From assembly GCA_964543905.1 (NCBI GenBank), contig CAZIZO010000003.1, forward strand, positions 248,001 to 312,000: a DNA stretch of 64,000 nt, given 5' to 3'. This DNA comes from GCA-016699835 sp964543905. GTDB taxonomy: Bacteria; Planctomycetota; Phycisphaerae; Phycisphaerales; UBA1924. Under the pieces are notes generated by a model. That model saw nothing but the letters and a program-made list of their open reading frames with translations. It had not been told where the DNA came from and ran no database searches. How positions within the stretch are numbered: the stretch's first letter is position 1; every line of letters starts with the position of its first letter. The position numbers were made by a program, and so were the translations under genes. This document shows, in pieces, positions 8,743 through 17,589 of this stretch.

Positions 8743-11123
8743 GCCGCCGAGCGGGCCTCCCGGGTGTCGAGCGCGTCGGCGGGTGTTGAGGGCGACGCGT
8801 CCTCAAAGTCATCGATCTTCGCGTGGCTGAAGAAGCGGGCCATCACCAGTTCGGCGAGGGCGACCACCCCCGCGGCGATGAGCAGGGGGAGGCTGATGGG
8901 GGGCAGGTCCTTGGGGCGAGCGAGCGCCCTGGTGATCGCGTCGGGTGGCGCCGGGCCGGGCGTGATCTCTCCGCTGGGAGGGAGCCACTCGACGCTCGCG
9001 ACCGGGGAGAGCCACGTGCGGATCTCGTCCTTCGCACGCGGCTCGGTGCGCGAGCCCCTGGTATCGGCGTTGACGGCGAGAAGGCCCGCGCGTGTCCCGC
9101 CCGCCCCTCGAAGTTGCCACAGCCCGCGCGAGCGGAGCGGCGCCAGCACGCGTCCGTTCGGATCGGCGGTGAGCGTGGCGGTGTTCTCGGTGTTCAGCGA
9201 CACGAGTTCGACGGCACCGGTGGGGAGCAGCGTGGGCTGCCCGGCGAGGGCGAGGCGCGTGCCGATGGACCGTCCCAAGCCCTGGCGAACGAGTTCCTGG
9301 AGGAGCGGAACCATGAGGGGCTTGGCGGGCAAATCACTCCACGCGAGGTCGGGGGAGGACGCCATATAGAGCACGAAGCCCCGGGTCGTTGGGGCGGGCG
9401 AGGTGCTCGGGTCGGTGGGCTTGGGCACCGCGCCGCGGGTGCTCGCGATGATGAAGGGAGTCCCGTCGCTCAACGCGAGGAGGGGCTCGAACGAACCGGG
9501 CTTGCCGGTGGGTTCAAGGATGCGGAAGACACGCACGGGACGGGTGAGGTCGGGAAGTTCGCCCGCGATCCCGGCGAGCATGTCGAAGGTGGTGGTGGGG
9601 CGGTCGCTGGCGATCGGGGCGGGCTCGGCCAGGGCGCGAGACTCGCGCGCGACAGTCCACTCGAGCCCGAGCGACTCACTCATCATGTCGCCCCACGTCT
9701 GCACGCTGGTCACGGGTGGAGCGGTGATGAGCACCACCGCGCCCGCATCGGCGGCGGCGGCGACGCGACGCCAGCCCACGGCATCGACCAGGTCGGGGCG
9801 GGCGAGCACGACCACGTCGCTGCCCGCGAGCACGCCCAGCGCCCCGCCGCGCGCGTCGCCCAGGTCGCGCACAGGGTCGATGACGCGAATCGTCATGTCC
9901 CCCGCCTTCCGCGAGCGGAGCGTCCCGTCGTCCGACGGTTCGAGTGCAAGCGAGAGCCAATCGCCCGGAGCGAACTTGTCGAGCGTGGCGCGCCCCGCGG
10001 CGAGCGGCGGGGAGATGAGCGACACGATCAGCCGATCGCGCACGTCCAGCGGACGGTCGAGCGTGTTGTCCCCCTCGATCGCGTCGCGGTCGATGCTGAC
10101 GCGCAGGACCGCGCCCGCGCGAAGCGACGCGGCCCCCGGGAGGTCCACGAGCATCGACACGCTGGTCGTCTCTTCCCCCGGCTTCCAGCGAACGACGTGC
10201 TCCTTCCCCGCGACGTTCGCGAGTTCGCCGGGAGGGGCCACGCGGGCGCGGAGTTTCGTCGTGTCGCCGGATTGGACCGCGAGCCCCGAACGCCGGAGTT
10301 CGACGCGGACTTGCGTGCTCCCGCGTTCCTCGCCCCGTTCGCCCTCCCCCGGCGGGACCACGAGAACGGAAGAGACCGGCTCGGCCCGGAGCAGGGCGAT
10401 GTTGTCGAGCAGTTTGGTGGTCGGCTCCGACGCGAGCAGGCGGGGTGGAGCGCCGGGGGCGCTCGCCAGCGGGCGGAGCGGCACATCGAGGTCCGCCGAG
10501 CCCGTGCGGAAGTCGCTGAGGAGCACGAGGATCTCCTCGTCGGGGGGCGTGGCGGGTGCGGAAGTGCGCAGATCGCGGAGCAGGCTGAGGGCCCCGGGCA
10601 GGTCGGCCGTGCCGTCGGTTGCCTTCAGCGCCCGCAGCGCCGAGAGCGCGGAGTCGAGGTCGCTCGTGGGCGGCAGGACGAGCGGATCGGCGGGCGACCC
10701 GAGCGCGATCAGCGCGGCGCGATCGCCCAGAGAGGCGTCCAGCGGACGAAGGATGGATTCGCCCACGACCTTGTGGGATTCGAACGCGGTCGTGGTTTCG
10801 TTGGAGCGTGCGGAGGAGGCGAGCGAGTTGTCGATCAGGATGAACACGGTGCGGGGGCCCGTGTTCCCGAGCAGCCCCGCGGCGCCGAGGATGGGCTTTC
10901 CCAACGCGAGGGCGAGCAGGGCGATCAGCACGCATCGCGCCGCCAGGAGAAGGATCTGCTCTAGGTTCAGCCGTCGACGCTGCTTCTTGTACGCTTCCAG
11001 CAGGAACCGCATCGCCCCCCACGCGACGGGCTTGCGCCGGCGTCGCATGAGGATGTGGATGATGATCGGGACCGCGACGCACGCGAGGCCGACCAGGGCG
11101 AGGGTTGGGTTCAGGAACGTCAT
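8739..11123 (-). CDS. BatA-like membrane protein with VWA-like domain
   Basis: A 794-residue membrane protein. The first 80 residues match the N-terminal double-transmembrane domain of BatA/aerotolerance proteins: a helix followed by the basic patch M-R-R-R-R-K-P-V-A-W-G-A-M-R-F, then a second helix ending near G-K-P-I-L-G. A VWA-like domain follows (around I-L-I-D-N-S-L-A-S-S), whose metal motif is imperfect (DNSLA rather than DxSxS). A C-terminal helix lies near I-A-A-G-V-V-A-L. The gene is 8 bases after the DUF58 gene and overlaps the next gene by ATGA, giving a tight three-gene unit. Confidence 0.88.
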   Translation of the reverse strand: MTFLNPTLALVGLACVAVPIIIHILMRRRRKPVAWGAMRFLLEAYKKQRRRLNLEQILLLAARCVLIALLALALGKPILGAAGLLGNTGPRTVFILIDNSLASSARSNETTTAFESHKVVGESILRPLDASLGDRAALIALGSPADPLVLPPTSDLDSALSALRALKATDGTADLPGALSLLRDLRTSAPATPPDEEILVLLSDFRTGSADLDVPLRPLASAPGAPPRLLASEPTTKLLDNIALLRAEPVSSVLVVPPGEGERGEERGSTQVRVELRRSGLAVQSGDTTKLRARVAPPGELANVAGKEHVVRWKPGEETTSVSMLVDLPGAASLRAGAVLRVSIDRDAIEGDNTLDRPLDVRDRLIVSLISPPLAAGRATLDKFAPGDWLSLALEPSDDGTLRSRKAGDMTIRVIDPVRDLGDARGGALGVLAGSDVVVLARPDLVDAVGWRRVAAAADAGAVVLITAPPVTSVQTWGDMMSESLGLEWTVARESRALAEPAPIASDRPTTTFDMLAGIAGELPDLTRPVRVFRILEPTGKPGSFEPLLALSDGTPFIIASTRGAVPKPTDPSTSPAPTTRGFVLYMASSPDLAWSDLPAKPLMVPLLQELVRQGLGRSIGTRLALAGQPTLLPTGAVELVSLNTENTATLTADPNGRVLAPLRSRGLWQLRGAGGTRAGLLAVNADTRGSRTEPRAKDEIRTWLSPVASVEWLPPSGEITPGPAPPDAITRALARPKDLPPISLPLLIAAGVVALAELVMARFFSHAKIDDFEDASPSTPADALDTREARSAA

Positions 11124-11131
11124 GGCGTGAT

Positions 11132-12154
11132 TTAGCCGTACTTGCTCCGCTTGATCCGGGCGTTGCGCCTCGCGACAAAGGCGGCGAGCGGCGGGCCCAG
11201 CCAGTCGTGCGTCCCGAGGCGTTGGTAGTCGTAGCCGAGCGCCCTCACGGCCTTTTCGACCGCGGAGTTGTGCGTGTGGATCGCATCGAGGTACGCCTTG
11301 CGCAGGGCCCGGGGGTCGATCCGCAGCGTCGCCTCTCCTTCCAGCCCCTCGAACGGCAGCGCGTCGCGGAATCGAAACTCCGTCTCGGCCTTGTCGAGAA
11401 CCTGGAAGGCAATCAGATCGTGACCCGCGTGCTTGACGCGCGCGAGCGCGGCACGGACCTGCTCGATGTCCGCAAAGAAGTCGCTGATCAGCGCCACCAC
11501 GCAGCGGTTGTTCAGTTTGCCCAGCACTTCGTCCACGATCCGCGGCAGGTCCGTCTTGCGGCTCTTGTTGTCCTCTTCCGTCCAGTGCAGGGCGAGGGCG
11601 CCGACGATCTGACGCCAGGTCCCCTGGCTGCTCGAACGCTTCACCATCCCGCGGATGTGATCCGAAAAGATCGCGAGCCCCACGCGGTCGCCCTGGCGGA
11701 GGGTGATGTAACTGAGCGCGGCCGCGAGGGCCGTCGCATGGTCAAACTTCGTCCAGTTGCTCCGCCCGTCGGGGCTGAGCGTGTGCCCCGCGCCGCTGGC
11801 GTCCTCGAACGTGCGTGAGCCGTAGCCCATGCTGCCCGACGCGTCGACGAGGACGACGAGGTCGAGGTTGGTTTCCTGTTGATATTGCTTGAGGTGGAGT
11901 TTGTCCGATCGCCCATAGACCTTCCAGTCAAGGTGGCGGAGGTCGTCGCCCGCGACATAGGGTCGATGCTGGGCAAACTCCACGCTGAACCCCTGGAACG
12001 GGGAGCGGTGCGTGCCCGTCGAGAGCCCCTCGACAATCAGTTTCGCGCGCAGTTCGAAACTGCCCAGGCGGGCGAGGGTCTGGGGGTGGAGATAGAGCGA
12101 AGCGTCGGCCTCTGGAGGCAGTTGGATCGGAGTTGGAAGTGCCGGATCAGGCAT
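11132..12154 (-). CDS. DUF58 domain-containing protein
   Basis: A 340-residue cytoplasmic protein. The signature of DUF58 is clear: F-Q-G-F-S-V-E-F-A-Q-H-R-P-Y, then G-D-D-L-R-H-L-D-W-K-V-Y and a VWA metal site D-A-S-G-S-M near residue 110. DUF58 proteins are usually encoded beside a MoxR-type AAA+ ATPase and BatA-type membrane proteins. Here it is the first gene of the unit and no moxR gene lies upstream in the window. Homology covers the whole length, so the start at 12154 is comfortable. Confidence 0.9.
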   Translation of the reverse strand: MPDPALPTPIQLPPEADASLYLHPQTLARLGSFELRAKLIVEGLSTGTHRSPFQGFSVEFAQHRPYVAGDDLRHLDWKVYGRSDKLHLKQYQQETNLDLVVLVDASGSMGYGSRTFEDASGAGHTLSPDGRSNWTKFDHATALAAALSYITLRQGDRVGLAIFSDHIRGMVKRSSSQGTWRQIVGALALHWTEEDNKSRKTDLPRIVDEVLGKLNNRCVVALISDFFADIEQVRAALARVKHAGHDLIAFQVLDKAETEFRFRDALPFEGLEGEATLRIDPRALRKAYLDAIHTHNSAVEKAVRALGYDYQRLGTHDWLGPPLAAFVARRNARIKRSKYG

Positions 12155-12290
12155 GGGGGTGAGGATGCTAGAGCCGGAACGGTCGGTGCGTCGCGACGTG
12201 GCGAGCAGAAGGTCATCGGGGCGCGGGGGTGAACCCGATCAAGGTTCGTTGCCACGAGGTCGGGGATGCAGTTGGCCCAGAGGCCGCCCG

Positions 12291-12326
12291 TGCCGCCTTG
12301 TGCCGCCTTGTGCCGCCTTGTGCCGC
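12291..12326. repeat. Tandem decanucleotide repeat (3.6 copies)
   Basis: Three perfect copies of TGCCGCCTTG are followed by a six-base partial copy. The array lies between the DUF58 start and the terminator of the next gene, outside any coding sequence. Confidence 0.8.
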
Positions 12327-12345
12327 GCGAGCGTAGGAGAGGTCA

Positions 12346-12381
12346 GAAAACACAATGCCCCGAGCGTGTGCTCGGGGCATT
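12346..12381 (-). terminator. Rho-independent terminator of the third PEP-CTERM-like paralogue
   Basis: A perfect 12-pair stem (arms 12354-12365 and 12370-12381, loop GTGT) is followed on the minus strand by GTGTTTTCTG. Confidence 0.8.
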
Positions 12382-12425
12382 GGTGGATTTCAGATCAATC
12401 CGATCGGCTGAAGCCGAGGTCGGGA

Positions 12426-13196
12426 TTACCGACGGCGGCGAGCCATGGCGAGACCACCGAGGCCGAGGAGGGCAAGGGCGCCCGGGGCCGGAACGGCGTT
12501 CACCGTGATGTTGAGGCCGGCGATGTTGTCCGCGGTGACGGAGGCCAGGAGCGAGCCCGTGCCGCCTTCGGTGCGGTACCAAGAGCCACGGCTCTGGAGG
12601 ATGGAGGAGAGGTCAACCGTCGCGGTGAGGTTGCGAACAGCCACGTCCTGAGCGAGGTTGATGCTGTAGCGGAACACGACGACGTCCGTGCCGCGGCGGA
12701 AGTTCGTGCCGGCGATCGAGAGTGGGGTCTGGCCGTTGGCAACGCCCCAGGCGATGTTGGTCGTCTGGGTGACCGCGTTCGCACCGGCAAAGCGGAGGGT
12801 GTTGCCACCATCCACGTGGCTAGTGAGGAGGCCCGAGGCGGACCCGGTGCCCATGCCCGACGAAGCGAAGGGCAGGATGCGGCCCGTGTTGGTTTGGGGC
12901 TCTTCGCTGACGCCCGTGCCGTCAGCCGTGGTGAAGGGGTTGCGGACATCGGCGGCCGACCAGCCGGTGACCTTGGGCTGGAAGGTGATGCCGGCGAGGC
13001 CGAGCACCGTGTTGGTGCCGGCGTTCACGAGGGTGATGCGGGCGCGAACCAGGAGGTTGCCGCCGTTGAACGCGATGTTCCCGCCCTGCCAGGTCGCGCC
13101 GTTGTCGGTCGAACCCTCGAAGGTGACCTGGGTGTTCTGAGCGGAAGCCGTGGCAGCAAGACCAGCGGCAGCAACGAGAGCAATAGCAAACTTCAT
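12426..13196 (-). CDS. Secreted PEP-CTERM-like protein, paralogue 3
   Basis: A 256-residue exported protein. Signal peptide at residues 1-20 (cleavage near A-S-A/Q), then TQVTFEGS and N-G-A-T-W-Q-G-G as in the pair at the left edge. The C-terminus is a textbook sorting tail: V-P-A-P-G, hydrophobic A-L-A-L-L-G-L-G-G-L, then A-R-R-R-R. A strong GAGGAGA ribosome site precedes the ATG at 13196, fixing the start. It is monocistronic, with its own promoter and a strong terminator, and its untranslated leader is long (about 80 bases). Of the four paralogues this one has the cleanest tail and is probably the best-expressed form. Confidence 0.88.
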   Translation of the reverse strand: MKFAIALVAAAGLAATASAQNTQVTFEGSTDNGATWQGGNIAFNGGNLLVRARITLVNAGTNTVLGLAGITFQPKVTGWSAADVRNPFTTADGTGVSEEPQTNTGRILPFASSGMGTGSASGLLTSHVDGGNTLRFAGANAVTQTTNIAWGVANGQTPLSIAGTNFRRGTDVVVFRYSINLAQDVAVRNLTATVDLSSILQSRGSWYRTEGGTGSLLASVTADNIAGLNITVNAVPAPGALALLGLGGLAMARRRR

Positions 13197-13285
13197 CTGA
13201 CGTCTCCTCACAGTTGAGAAAAATGGGATTGACCTAAACCCACACACTTGCATGAAGAACGAACGACTCGTTCTGACCCACCCAC

Positions 13286-13313
13286 AACATGCATCAGGAA
13301 TTCAAAAGTGCAA
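13286..13313 (-). promoter_or_regulatory. Putative promoter of the third PEP-CTERM-like paralogue
   Basis: A minus-strand TTGCAC box, a 16-base spacer and CATGTT within TGATGCATGTT. This matches the element at 1909-1937. Transcription would begin roughly 80 bases before the start codon. Confidence 0.4.
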
Positions 13314-13449
13314 CCCATTTCGCAAAATGACTTGACGAAAAGTGCAAATTCTTGAGGAGATTGTCCATGGCACCCTGTCAAAACCCGCGCAGATGGCGTC
13401 CTCCGTGCAATCCGCACAGGATGAACGTGCTTATTGGACTATGAACGAT

Positions 13450-14394
13450 CTAGAAGCCCAACCGACCCTTTTTAGTTTCCCACTCGGCCACCTCGCGCTT
13501 GTTGTCGCTGGGGAGAGCACCGGGTCCACCCTTCGCAAGGTCTTGCAAGGCCTTGACTTCCAGACGGGATAAACGGACCGACTCAAACTCATAGTCTCTC
13601 CAAGCCTCCATCGTTTGGGGAATGATTGGAGCGAGGAGGTCGTGCATGGCCTGCGCATATTCGCGGATTTCGAGTTGGGCGTGGGTGTCCATGCGCAAGG
13701 CCAGAAATCGCAGGATGTTGTGTAGGTCGCACTTCCAGTACCACTCGGTGTAGACGTTCACGGGCAATCCCATCCGCGCCAACTCTCGAGACACGCCTTG
13801 CTCAGTCAAGCCGAGGTAGCGGGGGTAGAGGGCTTCCGTATCATGGAGGTACTGGAGAAAATCCTGGGCGGTCTTGATCTCGCTGGCCTCGCCGCCCTTG
13901 AGATTGAAAGTCTCCTCGCCCCCTTGGCGGTTGGACTTCGACTGCTTTCGTACGGCGTCCACGGTGGGGATATAGAAGCGATCCTTGACGATGGAATAGC
14001 GGGCCGAGTACTCGTTCACGTTCGCGGTGCGATGCCGGATCCATTGTCGGGCGACGAAGATCGGCATGGCGATGTGGAACTTGAACTCCACCATCTCAAA
14101 GGGGGTGGTGTGCCGATGGCGGAGAAGGTAGCGAATGAGGCCGCGGTCTTCGCTGACCTGCTTCGTGCCAGCCCCGTAGGAAACCCTGGCGGCCTGCACA
14201 ATCGCGGAATCGGCTGTTTGTCCTTGGGGCACCAGCCGGGGCATGGCATCGACGAGGGCGATGAAGCCATGATCGAGGACCTTGGCCTCGATGCGTGAGG
14301 CGCCCTGCATCACGTCGAAGTGGGGGACCTCGTGGGGGATACGGGTGAAGGATGGATCGGCGGATGGCGACGCGGGGGTGGCGGGGGCGGACAT
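13450..14394 (-). CDS. thyX: FAD-dependent thymidylate synthase ThyX
   Basis: A 314-residue enzyme that makes dTMP from dUMP using methylenetetrahydrofolate and reduced FAD. The ThyX motif RHRxxxxxxxSxR is present at about residues 120-132 (RHRTANVNEYSAR), and the block R-H-R-H-T-T-P-F-E at 92-100 is typical of the family. It carries an N-terminal extension of about 30 residues rich in Ala and Pro before the homologous part. The start at 14394 is chosen because upstream in-frame sequence has no protein character. It is divergent from the nucleoside transporter across a 140-base gap. A nucleoside importer beside a dTMP synthase is suggestive, but they are not co-transcribed. Confidence 0.95.
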   Translation of the reverse strand: MSAPATPASPSADPSFTRIPHEVPHFDVMQGASRIEAKVLDHGFIALVDAMPRLVPQGQTADSAIVQAARVSYGAGTKQVSEDRGLIRYLLRHRHTTPFEMVEFKFHIAMPIFVARQWIRHRTANVNEYSARYSIVKDRFYIPTVDAVRKQSKSNRQGGEETFNLKGGEASEIKTAQDFLQYLHDTEALYPRYLGLTEQGVSRELARMGLPVNVYTEWYWKCDLHNILRFLALRMDTHAQLEIREYAQAMHDLLAPIIPQTMEAWRDYEFESVRLSRLEVKALQDLAKGGPGALPSDNKREVAEWETKKGRLGF

Positions 14395-14534
14395 GTCGAG
14401 AGGGTACGCGGGTGCGAAATCGCAAAGGGCGAATCGACAGTGCAAATGCAGGCTGGGATTTCGAGGACGAAGGAGCGACGGTGGGCGGGTGGTCGGCCGG
14501 TCCACGGCGGAGCAGTTCCCGGTATGGTGCGAGG

Positions 14535-15815
14535 ATGCACGCACAAGGGCTTCTGGGCATCCTGGTACTCCTCGCGATCGCGTCCGTTTTCTCCTCGAAG
14601 CGGTCGGCGGTGCGCTGGCGGATCGTGTTCGCGGGTGTGGCGCTCCAGTTTGTTCTGGCGTACGCGCTGTTGAGGTTTCCGTACGTGGCCAAGCCCTTTG
14701 AAAAGATCGCGCTGGTCTTCACCACGATCATCGGGTTCGCGGATGAGGGGACCTCGTTCCTCTTTGGCCGGGCGGCGGACGCGAGCGGGCCCTGGGGCTT
14801 CATCTTCGCGGTGAAGGTGCTGCCCGTGATCGTGTTCTTCGCGTCGCTGATGGCGGTGCTGTATCACTTGAGGATCATGCAACGGGTCGTCGCGGGCGTG
14901 GCGTGGCTTCTCCGCAAGGCGCTGGGGATCACGGGGGTCGAGGCGCTCTCGTCCGCGGCGAACATCTTTCTCGGGCAGACCGAGGCGCCGCTGCTCGTCC
15001 GGCCGTACATCGCGGGCATGACGCGATCGCAGATCATGGCGATCATGACGGGCGGATTTGCGACGATCGCGGGGAGCGTGATGGCGGCGTACGTGGGCAT
15101 CCTCGGCGGCTCGACCGAAGAGGGGCGCGTGCTCTATGCCACACATCTGATGACCGCGAGTTTGATGTCCGCACCCGCGGGCCTTGTCATGGCGAAGATC
15201 ATGCTTCCCGAGGAGGAACGGCCGCGGGCAGAAACGGTGAAGGCGCTCCTCGCGGATGACGTGAAAACGAGCAACGTCGTGGATGCGGCGGCGTCGGGCG
15301 CGACGGATGGGCTGAAACTCGCGCTGAACGTCGCCGCCATGCTCGTCGCGTTCATCGCGCTCTTGGCGATGATCAACTACCCGTTGGCCGCGATCAGTCG
15401 ATTGGAGGGGATCGCGGCGTGGCGTGCGGCGCGGGGCATTCCCGAGTTCACGTTGCAGAATCTGCTCGGGTATCTGTTGACGCCCATGGCGTGGGCGTTG
15501 GGGATCGGGTCGAGTGATGCCCGCGCGTTTGGGTCGCTCATGGGAACCGCGGTGATCGCGACGGAGTTCGTGGCGTATCTTGACCTCGGGAAGCACGTCG
15601 CCCATGGCACGATGTCGCCCCGCGCGTGCCAGATCGCGACGTACGCGCTGTGCGGGTTTGCCAACATTCCGAGCATCGCGATCCAGATCGGCGGGCTGAG
15701 CGCGATGGCGCCGGAGCGCCGTGCGGACCTCGTGAAGATTGGTCCTCGAGCGATGATCGCGGGGGCGCTGGCGTGCTGGATGACGGGGGCGGTGGCGGGG
15801 GTGTTTCTCGCGTAG
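14535..15815 (+). CDS. Concentrative nucleoside transporter, NupC/CNT family
   Basis: A 426-residue integral membrane protein that should import nucleosides with a coupled ion. Family blocks are visible: G-F-A-D-E-G-T-S-F-L-F near residue 70, then I-F-L-G-Q-T-E-A-P-L-L-V-R-P-Y with the Q-T-E-A substrate motif, M-T-G-G-F-A-T-I-A-G-S-V, and C-G-F-A-N-I-P-S-I near the C-terminus. About nine to ten transmembrane helices are apparent. The start at 14535 has a GAGG-type site directly upstream and begins a hydrophobic helix. It converges with the tRNA-binding protein gene, with only 7 bases between stops. Confidence 0.93.
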   Translation: MHAQGLLGILVLLAIASVFSSKRSAVRWRIVFAGVALQFVLAYALLRFPYVAKPFEKIALVFTTIIGFADEGTSFLFGRAADASGPWGFIFAVKVLPVIVFFASLMAVLYHLRIMQRVVAGVAWLLRKALGITGVEALSSAANIFLGQTEAPLLVRPYIAGMTRSQIMAIMTGGFATIAGSVMAAYVGILGGSTEEGRVLYATHLMTASLMSAPAGLVMAKIMLPEEERPRAETVKALLADDVKTSNVVDAAASGATDGLKLALNVAAMLVAFIALLAMINYPLAAISRLEGIAAWRAARGIPEFTLQNLLGYLLTPMAWALGIGSSDARAFGSLMGTAVIATEFVAYLDLGKHVAHGTMSPRACQIATYALCGFANIPSIAIQIGGLSAMAPERRADLVKIGPRAMIAGALACWMTGAVAGVFLA

Positions 15816-15822
15816 ACGTCGT

Positions 15823-16254
15823 TCAGGACACGATCGCGCCAGGGGCGATGTCGCTCTTGGGCGTGAGGATGACGACCTTGCGGTCGGCCTGCGGGGCGGC
15901 GGGGTCCTTGGGGACGTTGCTGGCGGCGAGGAGCATGCCGCGGGACTCTTCGCCGCGGATCACGCGTGGGGCGAGGTTGGCGACGATGATGATGGATTGC
16001 CCGACGAGTTCCTCGGCGGTGTAGTGCCCGCGGATGCCGGCGCAGATCTGGCGGGGCGTGCCGCTCCCGTCGTCGAGTTGGAGTTTGAAGAGTCGATCGG
16101 CGGAAGGATGGTTCTCGGCCTTGACGATCCTGGCGACGCGAAGGTCCACCTTGGCGAACTCGTCAAAGGTGATCGTGGGCTTGGCTTCGGGTGGCGCCGG
16201 AGCCGAGACGGGCGGCTGGGCGGGCGCGGAGGACGGCGATGGGGCTTGGGACAT
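15823..16254 (-). CDS. tRNA-binding domain protein (MetG C-terminal / CsaA-like)
   Basis: A 143-residue protein. After about 35 Pro/Ala-rich residues comes an OB-fold EMAP/tRNA-binding domain: F-A-K-V-D-L-R-V-A-R-I, then H-P-S-A-D-R-L-F-K-L, I-V-A-N-L-A-P-R, and S-R-G-M-L-L-A-A. This is the domain fused to the end of many methionyl-tRNA synthetases and found free as CsaA or Trbp111. Here it stands alone, so it may be a separated MetG C-terminal domain or a chaperone-like protein. The start at 16254 follows from where homology and a good ATG begin. Confidence 0.85.
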   Translation of the reverse strand: MSQAPSPSSAPAQPPVSAPAPPEAKPTITFDEFAKVDLRVARIVKAENHPSADRLFKLQLDDGSGTPRQICAGIRGHYTAEELVGQSIIIVANLAPRVIRGEESRGMLLAASNVPKDPAAPQADRKVVILTPKSDIAPGAIVS

Positions 16255-16280
16255 GGGCACTCCGAAAAAAGAGTGCAAGG

Positions 16281-16526
16281 TTATGCGAGCGAATGCTTGA
16301 GCGCGGGGTAGCGCGAGAGGATGCGAAGGCACTCGTCCTCGGAGAGGATGGGGTGGTTGGTCATGCCCGTTTCGAGCGTGCGCAGGATGTAGGGCAGGCA
16401 GGTTCCGCACCCCTCTCCACACCCGGTGCGGCGCTGGAGTTCGTCGAGGTCGCAGCCGGTGGTGCGTGCGATGTCGAGCAGTTCGGCGAAGGGAATGTCG
16501 GAACAGATGCAACGAGTGACGGCCAC
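16281..16526 (-). CDS. BFD-like [2Fe-2S]-binding protein
   Basis: An 81-residue protein with C6-x-C8 and C40-x2-C43, the pattern of the bacterioferritin-associated ferredoxin (BFD-like) domain that binds one [2Fe-2S] cluster. An extra cysteine at 36 gives the run G-C-G-E-G-C-G-T-C. Such proteins release iron from bacterioferritin or serve as electron-transfer modules. No bacterioferritin gene is nearby. The gene ends 26 bases before the start of the tRNA-binding protein on the same strand, so the two may share a transcript. Confidence 0.85.
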   Translation of the reverse strand: MAVTRCICSDIPFAELLDIARTTGCDLDELQRRTGCGEGCGTCLPYILRTLETGMTNHPILSEDECLRILSRYPALKHSLA

Positions 16527-16680
16527 GGGCGGACTCCGGAGCGTGCCGATGCAGGCTGACGCGCGGCAAGTCTACCTCACCGGGCGATCTCGTCACGTGA
16601 GAAAAACACATCAAAAACAGGGATGAACGACCGCTTCACCAGTTGGTCAGGAAGTCCAATCAAACGATCGAGTCGCACGC

Positions 16681-17517
16681 TCAAGGCGTCGCGGTCAACC
16701 AGCGATCCGCGTCGGGCACGTAGTGCGGATCGTTGTGGAGGCCGACCGAGCCGAGGCGAAGGCGGCGATCGGTGAGCCAGTCGGGTTGCGAGCGGCGGAC
16801 CTTGGCCGAGGAATCCGCGTGCGCGGTGATGGTGGCGCTGGAGCCGTGACGGAACGAGGTGGTGGGCGAGGAGTTCGTGACCCATCCCTCGTCGGGATCG
16901 AAGAGTTCGGGTGGGTCGAGGAGCGCGACGTTGCGTGGGCCTCCCCACAAGTTGATGAGCGTGTCGGCAAAGACGAAGGTGTCGGAAGGATTGCGGACGT
17001 TACAAAGTCGCTGCCAGGGGCGGAATGAGATCTGAGAACCCCAGCCGGGAGTCATGGCGGGAGAGAAGAAGTATCCGTTGTAGCCGTAGGTGCTGGTGGG
17101 CTTTGAGGAGAAACCGGCGGGCTGGGGGGTGTAGGTGCCCCACGGTTGGGACGGGCATTCAAAGGCGCTGTGGAGGGAGAGGGCGGAGTCGAGGTACGGC
17201 GCGATGAACCCGCGGGCGTAGTCGACCGTGCTGGTGGCGGAGTCGAGGACGCCCCACCAGTAGATCGGATCGCGGCCGCCCGTCTGCGCGCTGGTCCAGT
17301 AGGCGAGGGGCATGACGCGATCCTTATAGTCGTTGGCGTACGCGGACCATCCGATCGCGAGTTGACGCTGGTTGGAGAGGCACTTGGTGGTGCGTGCGGC
17401 CTCGCGCGCGGCGCGGAGCGAAGGGAGGAGGAGGGAGATCAGCACCGCGATGACGGCGAGGACGACGAGCAGTTCGATGAGGGTGAACGCGGGACGCCGC
17501 GAACAGGGAGAATGCAT
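16681..17517 (-). CDS. Type II secretion-like pseudopilin
   Basis: A 278-residue protein with a prepilin peptidase site: a short basic leader, then F-T-L-I-E-L-L-V-V-L and a hydrophobic helix, as in major pseudopilins with the conserved Glu at mature position 5. Following blocks such as L-P-S-L-R-A-A-R-E-A-A-R and C-L-S-N-Q-R-Q-L are typical of the very abundant planctomycete pseudopilin-like proteins. A F-A-D-T-L segment lies near residue 200. Such genes occur in many copies per genome, so its partner machine cannot be inferred. The start at 17517 gives a 10-residue leader before the cleavage site. Confidence 0.88.
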   Translation of the reverse strand: MHSPCSRRPAFTLIELLVVLAVIAVLISLLLPSLRAAREAARTTKCLSNQRQLAIGWSAYANDYKDRVMPLAYWTSAQTGGRDPIYWWGVLDSATSTVDYARGFIAPYLDSALSLHSAFECPSQPWGTYTPQPAGFSSKPTSTYGYNGYFFSPAMTPGWGSQISFRPWQRLCNVRNPSDTFVFADTLINLWGGPRNVALLDPPELFDPDEGWVTNSSPTTSFRHGSSATITAHADSSAKVRRSQPDWLTDRRLRLGSVGLHNDPHYVPDADRWLTATP

Positions 17518-17589
17518 GGGCGGGGACGCGGGCCCCCGCCCATGCCTCACCTGATCTCCTCCTCCCACTCTCCCATCTCTCATCGCTCG

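Noticed and set aside
8823..10964. Plus-strand frame of over 700 codons opposite the BatA-like gene
   Set aside because: Arg/Gly/Ala-rich composition and no recognisable motif; the opposite strand encodes a typical BatA N-terminus and VWA-like domain.
11900..12270. Plus-strand frame near the DUF58 start
   Set aside because: It overlaps conserved DUF58 codons on the other strand and has no homology.
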